Program-made: the position numbers and the translations under genes | Shown: positions 7,964-16,916 of the stretch, piece after piece | Layout: each line of letters begins with the position of its first letter | Numbering within the stretch: the stretch's first letter is position 1 | The notes under the pieces: model-generated | Seen by the model: the letters and a program-made list of their open reading frames with translations, nothing else | What the model was told of the DNA's origin: nothing | Database searches by the model: none | NCBI GenBank assembly: GCA_050330635.1 | Contig: JBHJNQ010000017.1 | Location: 124,001-188,000, forward strand | Direction: 5' to 3' | Length of the DNA: 64,000 nt | Source: CADEDH01 sp050330635 | Lineage (GTDB): Bacteria > Actinomycetota > Acidimicrobiia > Acidimicrobiales > SZUA-35

Positions 7964-9055
7964 CTACCTCGCGATGAGGGGGTACAGCCCGTCGGACCCG
8001 GCCGACTCGGCCAACCGGCCGACGTGGCGCTCCCACTCCTGCGGTGTGGCCCACTCGTGACGCCACGACCACAGGCGACGGGACAGGTGGTGCAGTGCGT
8101 ACTCCTGGGTCATGCCCATGGCCCCGTGGGCCTGGTGGGCCCACCGGGTGGCGGTACCGGCGGCGGCATCGGCCACCGCCTTGGCCGAGGCGATCTCGAA
8201 TCGGGCCCCGTCGAGATGGCGGGCGGCCTGACGGGCCGCCACCTCGGCCGCCATCCAGGTGATGGCGGCGTCCTGGGCCCCCCAAACCAGGTGCTGCTGG
8301 ACGGCCTGGAACCGGGCCACCGGCCGCCCGAACTGCTGGCGTTGCTCGGTGTAGCCGACCGTGAGGCGGCTCATGGCTTCGAGGGCCCCGGCCATGAGCG
8401 ACACCCGGCTCAGCGCTCCCCGCAAACGGAGGCGCTCGGGCGTGGCCTCGGCGGGGGTGCCGACGGCGTCGGCCGTCACCGTCACGCCGTCGAATCGAAC
8501 GGTGGGGCGGGGCTCGCCGGCGAGATTGGTGGCGTCGTCGATCATGGCCATCGACGGCTCCACCGCCACCACCCGCAGCTCATCGCCCACCGGCACGAGC
8601 AGCACGATCCGATCGACACGAGCCGCCCACGGCACCCGGTGGACGGCGCCGTCGAGGCCAACCGATCCCCCTCCGGCATCGGTGGCCACCAGGTCGTCGT
8701 CGCCCACACCGGGGGCCACCGTCACCGGTCCGTCAGGCAGGGGCAACCCGGCGTCGGCCAGGAGCCAGCCCCCGAGGATGCCGGTCTCGGCCAGGGGCAC
8801 CGGGGCGGCGTGGGCCCCGGCGATGCGGAGCACGGCGCAGGCGTCGGCCAGCGACCCTCCGGAGCCGCCGGCGGTGTCGTCGACCCCGATCCAGGCGAAG
8901 CCGGCCCCGGCCACGGCCCGCCACACCCCATCCGCCCAGCCGTGAGCTTCGGCCGCCTGGACGGCGTCGAAGGTGGCGGTCTCGGCGAACAGTCGCTCGG
9001 CCGAGTCGAGCAGGAGGTCGTCGACCGTCACGTCGTCGGTGGAGATGTCGGTCAT
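7964..9055 (-). CDS. Acyl-CoA dehydrogenase family protein, second subunit of a pair
   Basis: 363 residues. The N-terminal alpha domain is divergent; the C-terminal domain has recognisable features (YTEQRQQFGRPVARFQAVQQ, HQAHGAMGMTQEY). It overlaps the other acyl-CoA dehydrogenase gene by ATGA. In actinobacterial sterol side-chain catabolism (FadE26-27, FadE28-29 and similar pairs) adjacent genes encode complementary subunits of an alpha2beta2 flavoenzyme, with one chain carrying the catalytic base and the other completing the FAD site. The overlap and sequence divergence suggest the same here; the substrate is not determined by the sequence. Confidence 0.85.
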   Translation of the reverse strand: MTDISTDDVTVDDLLLDSAERLFAETATFDAVQAAEAHGWADGVWRAVAGAGFAWIGVDDTAGGSGGSLADACAVLRIAGAHAAPVPLAETGILGGWLLADAGLPLPDGPVTVAPGVGDDDLVATDAGGGSVGLDGAVHRVPWAARVDRIVLLVPVGDELRVVAVEPSMAMIDDATNLAGEPRPTVRFDGVTVTADAVGTPAEATPERLRLRGALSRVSLMAGALEAMSRLTVGYTEQRQQFGRPVARFQAVQQHLVWGAQDAAITWMAAEVAARQAARHLDGARFEIASAKAVADAAAGTATRWAHQAHGAMGMTQEYALHHLSRRLWSWRHEWATPQEWERHVGRLAESAGSDGLYPLIAR

Positions 9056-10194
9056 GCCCGCAGTCCCTTCGACGCGACGGAGCGGAGGATCTCGATCGTC
9101 CCGCCCCGGATGGTGAACGACGGCCCGGTCAGCACCGCGGCCGACATCAGCCGTTCGAACAGCGAGCTCGACGTGGGCGACGGCTCCCGTTCGATCAGTT
9201 CGAGCACCGCCACCAGAACGTCCTGCTCGAACCGGGTGCCCATCTCCTTGACCAGCGCCGACTCGACCGAGGGGGCCTTGCCCTCGTCGATCATGCGGGC
9301 GACGGCCAGCGACATGTTGCGGAGCGCCCAGTAGCGGGCCGTGGCCCACCCCAGCATCTCGAGGGCCCGGTCGCCGAGCCGGGTGCCCTCGTTGGTGCGC
9401 AGGAACTCCTCCACCACACCGTAGGTCGACAGCCACCGGTCGGGGCCGCCCCGCTCGTAGGCCAGCTCCGACGTGTTCTGGGCCCACCCCATGCCCAGCT
9501 CACCGAGCACGAGGTCGTCGGGGACGTAGACGTCGTTCATCACGACCTCGTTGAAGCCGGGACTCCCGTCGAGGAAGGGGATGCCGTTGATCTCCAGCCC
9601 CTCGGAGCCGAGGTCGACCAGCATCTGGCTCAGGCCCTGGTGCTTGGTGCCATCCTCCAGCGGAGCGGTCCGGCACAATACGACGAACCAGTCGTTCTCG
9701 TGGGCCCCCGACGTCCACACCTTCGTTCCGTTGAGGAGCCAGCCGTCGTCGGCCCTGGTGGCCCGCGTGGTCACCGAGGCCAGGTCGCTGCCCGAGTCGG
9801 GCTCGCTCATGCCGATGGAGAACCCGAGCTCACCCCGGCAGATCTGGGGCAGGAACCGTTCCCGCTGCTCTTCGGTGCCGAACCGGTTGATGATCGACCC
9901 GGTCTGGCGGTCGGCCACCCAGTGGTAGCCGACTGGTGCTCCGTGGCTGAGCAGCTCCTCCACCACGACGAACCGATCGACGGCGGTGCGGTCGTGGCCC
10001 CCGTAGCGCTTGGGTAGGGCCATCCCGACCCACCCCCGGGCCGCCAGCTTCTTCGAGAACTCCTTGTCCTTGCCTGCTCCCATGCCGAGGGCCCGGGCAT
10101 AGCCGCCCGGGGGCAGCTCGGTGGCCAGGAACTCCCTGACCTCGGCCTGGAGCTGTCGTTCGTGTGCGGTCAGCTCTGTCGGTTGGAACTTCAT
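9052..10194 (-). CDS. Acyl-CoA dehydrogenase, first subunit of a pair
   Basis: 380 residues with the full family layout: an N-terminal helical domain, the FAD/substrate segment FSIGMSEPDSGSDLASVTTR and LNGTKVWTSGAHEND, and the C-terminal helix ending GGTIEILRSVASKGL. It introduces an alpha,beta double bond into an acyl-CoA. ATG 10194 is immediately preceded by an in-frame GTG at 10197; ATG is the simpler choice. It is the first gene of a minus-strand operon: ACAD-A, ACAD-B (ATGA overlap), SDR, PhyH. The operon matches beta-oxidation of a branched or ring-bearing acid. Confidence 0.9.
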   Translation of the reverse strand: MKFQPTELTAHERQLQAEVREFLATELPPGGYARALGMGAGKDKEFSKKLAARGWVGMALPKRYGGHDRTAVDRFVVVEELLSHGAPVGYHWVADRQTGSIINRFGTEEQRERFLPQICRGELGFSIGMSEPDSGSDLASVTTRATRADDGWLLNGTKVWTSGAHENDWFVVLCRTAPLEDGTKHQGLSQMLVDLGSEGLEINGIPFLDGSPGFNEVVMNDVYVPDDLVLGELGMGWAQNTSELAYERGGPDRWLSTYGVVEEFLRTNEGTRLGDRALEMLGWATARYWALRNMSLAVARMIDEGKAPSVESALVKEMGTRFEQDVLVAVLELIEREPSPTSSSLFERLMSAAVLTGPSFTIRGGTIEILRSVASKGLRA

Positions 10195-10245
10195 CACCCC
10201 GCAGTCTCGCGCAGCTCCCCCCGGGCCGAAAGCTGTAGCCGATCC

Positions 10246-11625
10246 CTAGGGCCGGCGGAACGGGGTCCGGGGGGCGAGTCGTCCCCTCCCCGGTGTGCCG
10301 GTCACGTCCGACCCCCGGGCCACGATCTCACCCCGGCTGATCGTGAGCTCCGGCCAGCCCGTGATCTCCCACCCGTCGTAGGGGGAGTACCCGGCGTTGG
10401 AGTGCATCGCCGAACCGTCGACCGTCCGGGTGACCGTGGGATCCCAGACGACGATGTCGGCGTCGGCCCCGGGCGAGATCGTCCCCTTGCAGGGGTACAT
10501 GCCGAACAGGCGGGCGGCCTGGGTGCTGGTGACGTCGACGAAGCGGGCGACCGAGATCCGGCCTGTGGCGACCCCTTCGCTCCACAACACCGGCAGCATC
10601 GTCTCCAGCTCCGCCATCCCCAGCCGGGCCTCGGCCACCGGGACGGAGGGGTCGAGCTTCTGCTCCAGGGTCCACGGGGCGTGGTCGGTGCAGACCGTGG
10701 CCACGGTGCCGTCGTTGATGCCGGCCCACAGGGCGTCGCGGTCGCCGTCGGTCCGCAGCGGCGGCGCACCGGCGAACCGCAACCCGTCGGGCTCGTCGAA
10801 GCGCGACCGCTCGAGGTGGAGGTAGATCGGTCGGGTCTCGACATAGAGGGGCAGGTCACGGGCCCGGGCGGCCCGGCAGGCGCCGAGGGCGGCGGCGCTC
10901 GACAGGTGGACCACGTAGGTGGCGGCCCCCGTGGTGGCGCAGTAGCCGACCGCCCGTTCGGTGGCCACCCGCTCGGCCTCCACCGGCCGGGTCTCCGGAT
11001 AGTTCTCGGGTCCCGTCCGCCCGGCCTCGGCCAGCATCGTCCCGCAGCAGTGCATGATCGCCGGGTCCTCGCAGTGGACCATCACCACCGTGCCCACCTC
11101 GGCCGCCCGCCGCATGGCGGCCACGTAGCCATCGACGTTTCGGTCGAAGCGCCGGAACGACAGGAAGACCTTGATGCTGGGATGGCCCTCGGCGGCCAGG
11201 GGGCCGAGCTCGTCGATGGCCTCGGCCGACGGGTCGAGCAGGACCGGGTGGTGGAAATGATCGACGATGGCGTTGGCCTCGGCGTCGGCCACGTCGCGGC
11301 CCAGGCCGTCGGCCAGCCGCTCACCACCCTGGGGGAACGACATGTTTCCGACACAGGTGATGCCGCCGGCGGCGGCGGCCCGGGTGCCGACGGTGAAGTC
11401 GTCGACCCACCGCCACGCCCCCGGCCCGGCCGCCGGGGGGGTGAGGTGGACGTGGGCGTCGATGCCGCCCGGTAGGACGTAGCGGCCGGTGGCGTCGATC
11501 TCCACTTCCCCGCTCATCTCCCCGCCCAGTTGGGCCACCAGGCCGCCGGCCACCCCCACGTCCACCCGGGTCTCGATCCCCCCGGTGACGACGGTACCCC
11601 CCCTGATCACCATGTCCATGTCCAC
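10246..11625 (-). CDS. Dihydropyrimidinase/hydantoinase-type cyclic amidohydrolase
   Basis: 459 residues, the size of the D-hydantoinase/dihydropyrimidinase/allantoinase group. The binuclear metal site is visible: DAHVHL, the Lys of SIKVFLSF expected to be carbamylated, MVHCED, YVVHLSS and the Asp in CTDHAP. These enzymes open cyclic amides such as hydantoins or dihydropyrimidines. An AAGGGAA ribosome binding site sits about 6 bases before GTG 11625, which selects this start; ATGs at 11619 and 11613 are in frame and possible. It is transcribed divergently from the CoA ligase gene at 11700. Confidence 0.85.
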   Translation of the reverse strand: MDMDMVIRGGTVVTGGIETRVDVGVAGGLVAQLGGEMSGEVEIDATGRYVLPGGIDAHVHLTPPAAGPGAWRWVDDFTVGTRAAAAGGITCVGNMSFPQGGERLADGLGRDVADAEANAIVDHFHHPVLLDPSAEAIDELGPLAAEGHPSIKVFLSFRRFDRNVDGYVAAMRRAAEVGTVVMVHCEDPAIMHCCGTMLAEAGRTGPENYPETRPVEAERVATERAVGYCATTGAATYVVHLSSAAALGACRAARARDLPLYVETRPIYLHLERSRFDEPDGLRFAGAPPLRTDGDRDALWAGINDGTVATVCTDHAPWTLEQKLDPSVPVAEARLGMAELETMLPVLWSEGVATGRISVARFVDVTSTQAARLFGMYPCKGTISPGADADIVVWDPTVTRTVDGSAMHSNAGYSPYDGWEITGWPELTISRGEIVARGSDVTGTPGRGRLAPRTPFRRP

Positions 11626-11684
11626 CCGCTGTTCCCTTCGTCCGGTCCGGCGGCCAGCATTCCACAGCGGGCGCCGGCCAGGAC

Positions 11685-11690
11685 TAGCTT
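11685..11690 (+). promoter_or_regulatory. Candidate leaderless -10 element (TAGCTT)
   Basis: TAGCTT lies 9 bases before ATG 11700 of the CoA ligase gene, with no ribosome binding site between them. Confidence 0.4.
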
Positions 11691-11699
11691 CGGCTGGCG

Positions 11700-13313
11700 A
11701 TGGACCTCCAGGACACCTCGATCCCCGCCCTCATCACCTGGTCGACGGCGGCGTTCGCCGACCTCGACGCCATCCGTGACGGGGACGTGACCCTCACCTA
11801 TGCCGAGCTCGGGGCCGCCATCGATCGGGCCGCCCGGGCCCTGGTGGCCAGCGACGTCGGCCCGGGGGACACCGTGGCGGTGTGGGCCCCGAACTGCTGG
11901 CAGTGGGTGGTGGCCGGTCTCGCCGTGAGCCGGGCCGGCGCCGTGCTGGTACCCGTCAACACCCGGTTCAAGGGATCGGAGGCGGCCTACGTGCTGGCCA
12001 CGGCGAGGGTCGGCATCGTCTTCGTGGTCGATGGGTTCCTCGACACCGACTACAGCGGATCGCTGGCCACCGAGGACCTCCCCCACCTGCGGGAGATCGT
12101 GGACCTGGCCGACGGGGGTGGCCCGGGCACGGTACCGTTCACCGACTTCGTGGCCCGCGGCGACGGGGGCGGGGAGGGCGTCCCGGAGGAGGGTGGGGCG
12201 CCGGGCCTCCAGGCCGAGATCGAGACCCGCTCGGCGGCGGTGGGACACGACGACGTCGCCCTCGTGATGTTCACCTCGGGTACCACCGGTCATCCCAAGG
12301 GGGTGATGGTGCGGGGTGGGGCCATCATCCGGGCCTTCGACGGCTACAGCGAGGCCCTCACCGTCGGGCCTGGTGACCCCTACCTCCTCGTCAATCCCTA
12401 CTTCCACGCCTTCGGGTTCAATTCGGGGGTGATCGTCTGCCTCATGCGGGGCGCCCTCAACCTGCCGGTGGCGGTGTTCGACCCGGAGCGGGTGCTGGCC
12501 CTGATCGAGCGCGAGCGGGTCGCCGTGTTCCCCGGCCCTCCCGCCCTGTTCCAGGGGCTGCTCAATCACCCGGCACTCGACCGTTACGACGTGTCGTCGC
12601 TCCGGGCGTGCGTGACCGGTGCCGCCACCATCCCGGTGGAGATGATCGTGGCCATGGGCGAGCGGTTGGGGTTCGAGACCATCATGACGGCCTACGGGAT
12701 GACCGAGACGTCGGGCGTGGCTTCCTACACCCGTCCCGGTGATCCACCCGCGCTGGTGGCCGCCACCAGCGGACGGGCGGTCCCGGGGGTGGAGCTCAAG
12801 GTCGTCGACGACACCGGAGCCGAGGTGCCCCGGGGCACCGAGGGGGAGCTGTGGGTCCGGGGCTTCCAGGTCACCCCCGGCTACCTCGACGACCCGGTCC
12901 AGACGGCGGAGGCGATCGACGCCGAGGGCTGGCTCCACACCGGGGACGTGGTGGTCATGGACGACGGTGGCTACATCGACATCACCGATCGCAAGAAGGA
13001 CATGTTCATCATGGGCGGGTTCAACGCCTACCCGGCCGAGATCGAGCGGGTGATGGTCGAGCACCCCGACATCGGGGTGGTGGCCGTCATCGGCGTACCG
13101 GACGAGCGCATGGGCGAGGTCGGTGCCGCCTTCGTGGTGCCGAGCCCGAGCGGAGCTCCAGCCGCCGACGAGGTGATCGCCTGGTGTCGGGAACGGATGG
13201 CCAACTACAAGGTTCCCCGCCATGTGTGGATCGTCGACCAGCTCCCCCTCACCGCCTCCAACAAGGTGCGCAAGCCCGAACTACGGGAGTGGGCCACCGG
13301 ACGCCTCGGGTGA
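11700..13313 (+). CDS. FadD3-like acyl-CoA synthetase (AMP-binding)
   Basis: 537 residues. The adenylate-forming signature is clear: the P-loop-like MFTSGTTGHPKGV, the ATP motif AYGMTETSG, the hinge with GWLHTGD and ITDRKKDMF, and the C-terminal catalytic Lys in NKVRKPELRE. Overall it resembles M. tuberculosis FadD3, which activates the HIP ring remnant of steroids, in segments such as LVNPYFHAFGFNSG, FPGPPALFQGLLNHP and VTGAATIPVEM. A steroid-ring or bicyclic-acid substrate is therefore plausible but not proven. It is a single-gene unit with its own promoter, divergent from the hydantoinase gene. Confidence 0.85.
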   Translation: MDLQDTSIPALITWSTAAFADLDAIRDGDVTLTYAELGAAIDRAARALVASDVGPGDTVAVWAPNCWQWVVAGLAVSRAGAVLVPVNTRFKGSEAAYVLATARVGIVFVVDGFLDTDYSGSLATEDLPHLREIVDLADGGGPGTVPFTDFVARGDGGGEGVPEEGGAPGLQAEIETRSAAVGHDDVALVMFTSGTTGHPKGVMVRGGAIIRAFDGYSEALTVGPGDPYLLVNPYFHAFGFNSGVIVCLMRGALNLPVAVFDPERVLALIERERVAVFPGPPALFQGLLNHPALDRYDVSSLRACVTGAATIPVEMIVAMGERLGFETIMTAYGMTETSGVASYTRPGDPPALVAATSGRAVPGVELKVVDDTGAEVPRGTEGELWVRGFQVTPGYLDDPVQTAEAIDAEGWLHTGDVVVMDDGGYIDITDRKKDMFIMGGFNAYPAEIERVMVEHPDIGVVAVIGVPDERMGEVGAAFVVPSPSGAPAADEVIAWCRERMANYKVPRHVWIVDQLPLTASNKVRKPELREWATGRLG

Positions 13314-13359
13314 GGGGGACCGTGGGCGGGTCCGGGTCGTCCGTTTCCCTGCGAGGTAC

Positions 13360-13365
13360 TAGGGT
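13360..13365 (+). promoter_or_regulatory. Candidate leaderless -10 element (TAGGGT) before a tiny ORF
   Basis: TAGGGT lies 5 bases before ATG 13371, which opens a 22-codon reading frame upstream of the metallo-beta-lactamase gene. Confidence 0.4.
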
Positions 13366-13370
13366 CGGAG

Positions 13371-13439
13371 ATGCATCTCACCGGGCTCGAACGGCCTCAC
13401 CCCGGGGCCCGGGTGCGTGGTGACATGAGCGAAAGGTGA
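13371..13439 (+). CDS. Possible leaderless 22-residue upstream ORF
   Basis: ATG 13371 to TGA 13437-13439 encodes 22 residues starting MHLTGLERPHPG and ending DMSER. It directly follows a TAGGGT hexamer and ends 25 bases before the downstream metallo-beta-lactamase start. Its final codons (ATGAGCGAAAGG) are duplicated 16 bases later, where a second ATG opens another short overlapping frame (13441-13494). It could be a translated leader that controls the downstream gene, or only a transcript start. Low confidence as a protein-coding gene. Confidence 0.25.
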   Translation: MHLTGLERPHPGARVRGDMSER

Positions 13440-13452
13440 GATGAGCGAAAGG
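13425..13452 (+). repeat. 12-bp direct repeat ATGAGCGAAAGG
   Basis: ATGAGCGAAAGG occurs at 13425-13436 and again at 13441-13452, giving a 16-bp period just before the metallo-beta-lactamase gene. Each copy contains an ATG. It looks like a local duplication. Confidence 0.7.
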
Positions 13453-13463
13453 GGCGGAATGAC

Positions 13464-14351
13464 GTGTCGTGGAGCGAGACGAGCATGCAGTTGAGCTGGA
13501 CCATCGGGGCCGCCACCATCACATCGATCACGGAGTCGGAGACGCCGACGTCGCCCCGCTTCCTGTTCGGCGGTCTCGACAAGGCCGGTGTGCTGGAGCG
13601 GGCCGAGCGGGCGCCGTGGCTCCGGCCCCACTTCATCAGCAAGGACGGCTACCTGCTGCAGAAGATCCAGTGCCTCGTGATCGACGTCGGCGAGATTCGT
13701 ATCGCCGTCGACACCTGCGTCGGCAACGACAAGGAACGCGGCAACGAGCTGTGGCATCTCCTGCAGGGCCCCTTCCTCGACGACATGACCGCCGCCGGTT
13801 TCCCCCCGGAGTCGATCACCCATGTCGTGTGCACGCACCTCCATGTCGACCATGTCGGATGGAACACCCGGCTGGTCGACGGAGCGTGGGTGCCGACGTT
13901 TCCCAACGCCCGCTATCTGTTCGTCGAGCGCGAGTTCGAGCACTGGAAGAACGAACCGAGCCTGTTCGAGGGCGAGGACGTGTTCGGCGACTCGGTGGCA
14001 CCGATCGTCGCCGCCGGCCAGGCCGACCTCGTCCCCCCCGATCATCGCCTGAGCGACGAGGTCTGGTTCCAACCGACGGCCGGACACACCCCAGGCCACA
14101 TCTCGGTCGTCGTCAGCTCCGGGGGTGATCGGGCCGTCATCACCGGCGACATGGTCCACAGCCCGCTCCAGATCGCCGATCCCGACCTGTCGTCGATGTT
14201 CGACACCGACCCCGACCAGGCCCGCCGGACCCGGCGCTCCGCTTTCCCCGTCTGGGCCGACGGCGCCACGCTCGTCATCGGCACCCACTTCGGCTCACCG
14301 ACGGCCGGGACGATGCGCCCCGACGGCGACGGCTACCGGCTCGACGTGTAG
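13464..14351 (+). CDS. Metallo-beta-lactamase fold hydrolase
   Basis: 295 residues. Metal ligands are all visible: HLHVDH (about residues 124-129), TAGHTPGH, the bridging Asp in ITGDMVH and the final His in GTHF. The surrounding sequence is typical of the lactonase/alkylsulfatase-like branch acting on small esters or lactones. GTG 13464 follows AGGGGCGGA at 5 bases; an alternative ATG at 13485 would remove 7 residues. The last 9 codons lie in the left arm and loop of a 19-bp inverted repeat shared with the convergent DinB-type gene. Confidence 0.85.
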   Translation: MSWSETSMQLSWTIGAATITSITESETPTSPRFLFGGLDKAGVLERAERAPWLRPHFISKDGYLLQKIQCLVIDVGEIRIAVDTCVGNDKERGNELWHLLQGPFLDDMTAAGFPPESITHVVCTHLHVDHVGWNTRLVDGAWVPTFPNARYLFVEREFEHWKNEPSLFEGEDVFGDSVAPIVAAGQADLVPPDHRLSDEVWFQPTAGHTPGHISVVVSSGGDRAVITGDMVHSPLQIADPDLSSMFDTDPDQARRTRRSAFPVWADGATLVIGTHFGSPTAGTMRPDGDGYRLDV

Positions 14352-14373
14352 GCGGCCGGTAGCCGTCGCCGTC
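14322..14373. terminator. Bidirectional terminator-like 19-bp inverted repeat inside two convergent gene ends
   Basis: The arm GACGGCGACGGCTACCGGC (14322-14340) is matched exactly by GCCGGTAGCCGTCGCCGTC (14355-14373) across a 14-base loop. The loop contains the stop codon of the metallo-beta-lactamase gene (14349-14351), and the right arm reaches the stop codon of the opposing gene (14372). The structure would therefore form in both transcripts. There is no T-run. Confidence 0.65.
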
Positions 14374-15160
14374 ACATCGTGAAGGTGAGGTTCCTGGCTG
14401 CCCGATCGCCCCAGGTGGGGTCGCCCGTCCAGGTGATCCGGCCGGCGTCGATGACGGCCTGGGGGTCGAGCCGGCCGCAGGCCAGCTGGACGAAGGTGAG
14501 CGAGTCGGTCGTGACCTCGACCGACGGTGCATCGAGCGTCTCCACCCGGGTCGCCCGCCCCACGACGGCGACGCAGATGTCGCGCTCGACGGGTCCGGTG
14601 AGGTGGAAGGCGATGCTCATCCCGTCGGGCAGGCCGATCTTCTTCCCGACGATGTAGCCGATCGACCGATCGACCTCGTCGACGGCCACCACGGCCGACG
14701 GGCCGCCGTCCGACGTGGCCCGTCCGAGGGGCGTCGTCATGTCCCGCTGGTGGACCCAGAAGTCGAAGACGCGGATCTCCATGAAGCGGTGGTAGGTCCC
14801 CGGCCCGACCGGCGTCATCGCCGCCCGGGCGAAGTCGTCATCGGTGGTGGCGGCGAGGTCGCGTCGCCGGACGTCGAGGATGTCGGCGGTACGGGCCACC
14901 AGCTCGGCGTTCGACCACGACACGCTGTCGGTCACGAACTCACCGACCTTGTGGAACGGTGGGGGCTCACCTTCGGTCGCCGGTAGCCAGCCGCCGAGCG
15001 CATGCTCGACCCCCACGAGGTGGGTGACGACCCCCCGCACCGTCCAGTCGGGGCAAAGCGACTGCACCGCCCACTCGTCGTCGGCCAGCGACCCGATCAG
15101 GGTCTCGAGGTCGTCGAAGCACTGGGTCAGGTTCTCGATCGTGGACTGGCGACTCGCCAT
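14372..15160 (-). CDS. DinB/MDMPI-fold protein, TIGR03083-like
   Basis: 262 residues. The first half matches the mycothiol-dependent maleylpyruvate isomerase N-terminal (DinB-like four-helix) domain: DEWAVQSLCPDWTVRGVVTH followed by GVEHA and, later, FDFWVHQRD. The three His residues in these segments are the expected metal ligands. The C-terminal part has an SCP2-like pattern. Such proteins are common in actinobacteria and probably act as metal- and mycothiol-dependent isomerases or transferases; the exact reaction is unknown. ATG 15160 begins at the conserved region (MASRQSTIENL). Confidence 0.75.
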   Translation of the reverse strand: MASRQSTIENLTQCFDDLETLIGSLADDEWAVQSLCPDWTVRGVVTHLVGVEHALGGWLPATEGEPPPFHKVGEFVTDSVSWSNAELVARTADILDVRRRDLAATTDDDFARAAMTPVGPGTYHRFMEIRVFDFWVHQRDMTTPLGRATSDGGPSAVVAVDEVDRSIGYIVGKKIGLPDGMSIAFHLTGPVERDICVAVVGRATRVETLDAPSVEVTTDSLTFVQLACGRLDPQAVIDAGRITWTGDPTWGDRAARNLTFTM

Positions 15161-15276
15161 CCGCACCCCATTTCGTTCGTCGTCGACCGTCGATGGTGCC
15201 ACCGGCGGCGGCCTCTGGCGAATTGGCCCTGGTCGAGCCGGTCCGACGGGGGCACGTAGCCCCACCGGTCGGTGGC

Positions 15277-15282
15277 TAGGCT
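15277..15282 (+). promoter_or_regulatory. Candidate -10 element (TAGGCT) with a short leader
   Basis: TAGGCT lies 47 bases before ATG 15330, and here a ribosome binding site (GGGAGGTGG, about 15315-15323) precedes the start, as expected for a leadered transcript. Confidence 0.35.
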
Positions 15283-15329
15283 CGGGTCGGTCCGGGTCGA
15301 CCGGCACGGCCGACGGGAGGTGGTGGTCG

Positions 15330-16070
15330 ATGGATGGCAGCGACCGGGGGATGCATCGCCTCGTGCTGGGCGCGCTGGTCGTCGCCGTCGTCGCCGGCTG
15401 TGGCACCACCGGCGAGGCCGCACCCGCCACCGCCGACACCCCGGCGGCGCCGACCGCCACCGTGGGGGTCGCAACCACCGACGATGCCGCCGTCGGCGTC
15501 GTCTCCGCCGAGGAGACCGCCGGAGGGGCATCGACCGGCACCGACGCCCGGAGGGACGACCTCCGCGGTGACGGGTCCGGACTGTCGGCCGCCGAGCTCG
15601 AGTCACTCCTGGCTGATCGCTACCACGCCTACTGGGACGCCTTCGACGCCGCCCGGGCGATCCCGACCGACGACCCCGCCGTCGACTTCCCCCGCCTCCG
15701 CCAGCTGGCCGCCGGGGAGCAGCTGGCCTCGAGCTATGACGCCATCACCGATCTGGCCGTCAGCGGCGAGGCCCGGCGTGAACCGCCCATCCCGGCCATC
15801 GACGGAACCGGGGCCGACGACGAGCACCGGGTCAGGGTCGACCGGATCGAGGGCGCGGCGGCCGAACTGGCGGTCTGCGTCGTCGTCGACGACGTCCGCT
15901 ACGTCACCGCTACCGACACCGTCGTCGATGCCGGGGTGGCGACCGTGCTGTCGTCGGCGACGCTGGCCCTCGACGACGGGGAGTGGAAGGTGATCCGGTC
16001 CCGGGCCGTCGAGGTCGTCGACGGGGTCGGCGGATGCTGGCTCACCGACGACGCCGACTTCCCCCACTGA
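15330..16070 (+). CDS. Secreted lipoprotein with NTF2-like appearance, function unknown
   Basis: 246 residues. A hydrophobic signal sequence ends in the lipobox VVAGC with Cys at residue 24, then a Thr/Ala-rich linker of about 60 residues, and a C-terminal domain (LLADRYHAYWDAFDAARA, then alternating strands ending in GEWKVIRSR) that resembles the small alpha+beta domains of actinobacterial surface lipoproteins. A second ATG at 15351 would give a tighter signal peptide. The protein would be anchored outside the membrane. No specific function can be assigned. It converges on an SDR gene 19 bases away. Confidence 0.7.
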   Translation: MDGSDRGMHRLVLGALVVAVVAGCGTTGEAAPATADTPAAPTATVGVATTDDAAVGVVSAEETAGGASTGTDARRDDLRGDGSGLSAAELESLLADRYHAYWDAFDAARAIPTDDPAVDFPRLRQLAAGEQLASSYDAITDLAVSGEARREPPIPAIDGTGADDEHRVRVDRIEGAAAELAVCVVVDDVRYVTATDTVVDAGVATVLSSATLALDDGEWKVIRSRAVEVVDGVGGCWLTDDADFPH

Positions 16071-16089
16071 CGACCGGGGACGACGCCGA

Positions 16090-16854
<765 letters not shown>

Positions 16855-16860
16855 GGCCCG

Positions 16861-16866
16861 AATCTA
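16861..16866 (-). promoter_or_regulatory. Candidate leaderless -10 element (TAGATT, minus strand)
   Basis: On the minus strand TAGATT is followed by CGGGCC and ATG 16854. Confidence 0.5.
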
Positions 16867-16916
16867 CTGGGCCCGGGCCCGGGCCGTGGCCAGCCTCCAC
16901 GTCGGGTGGCGCCCCG

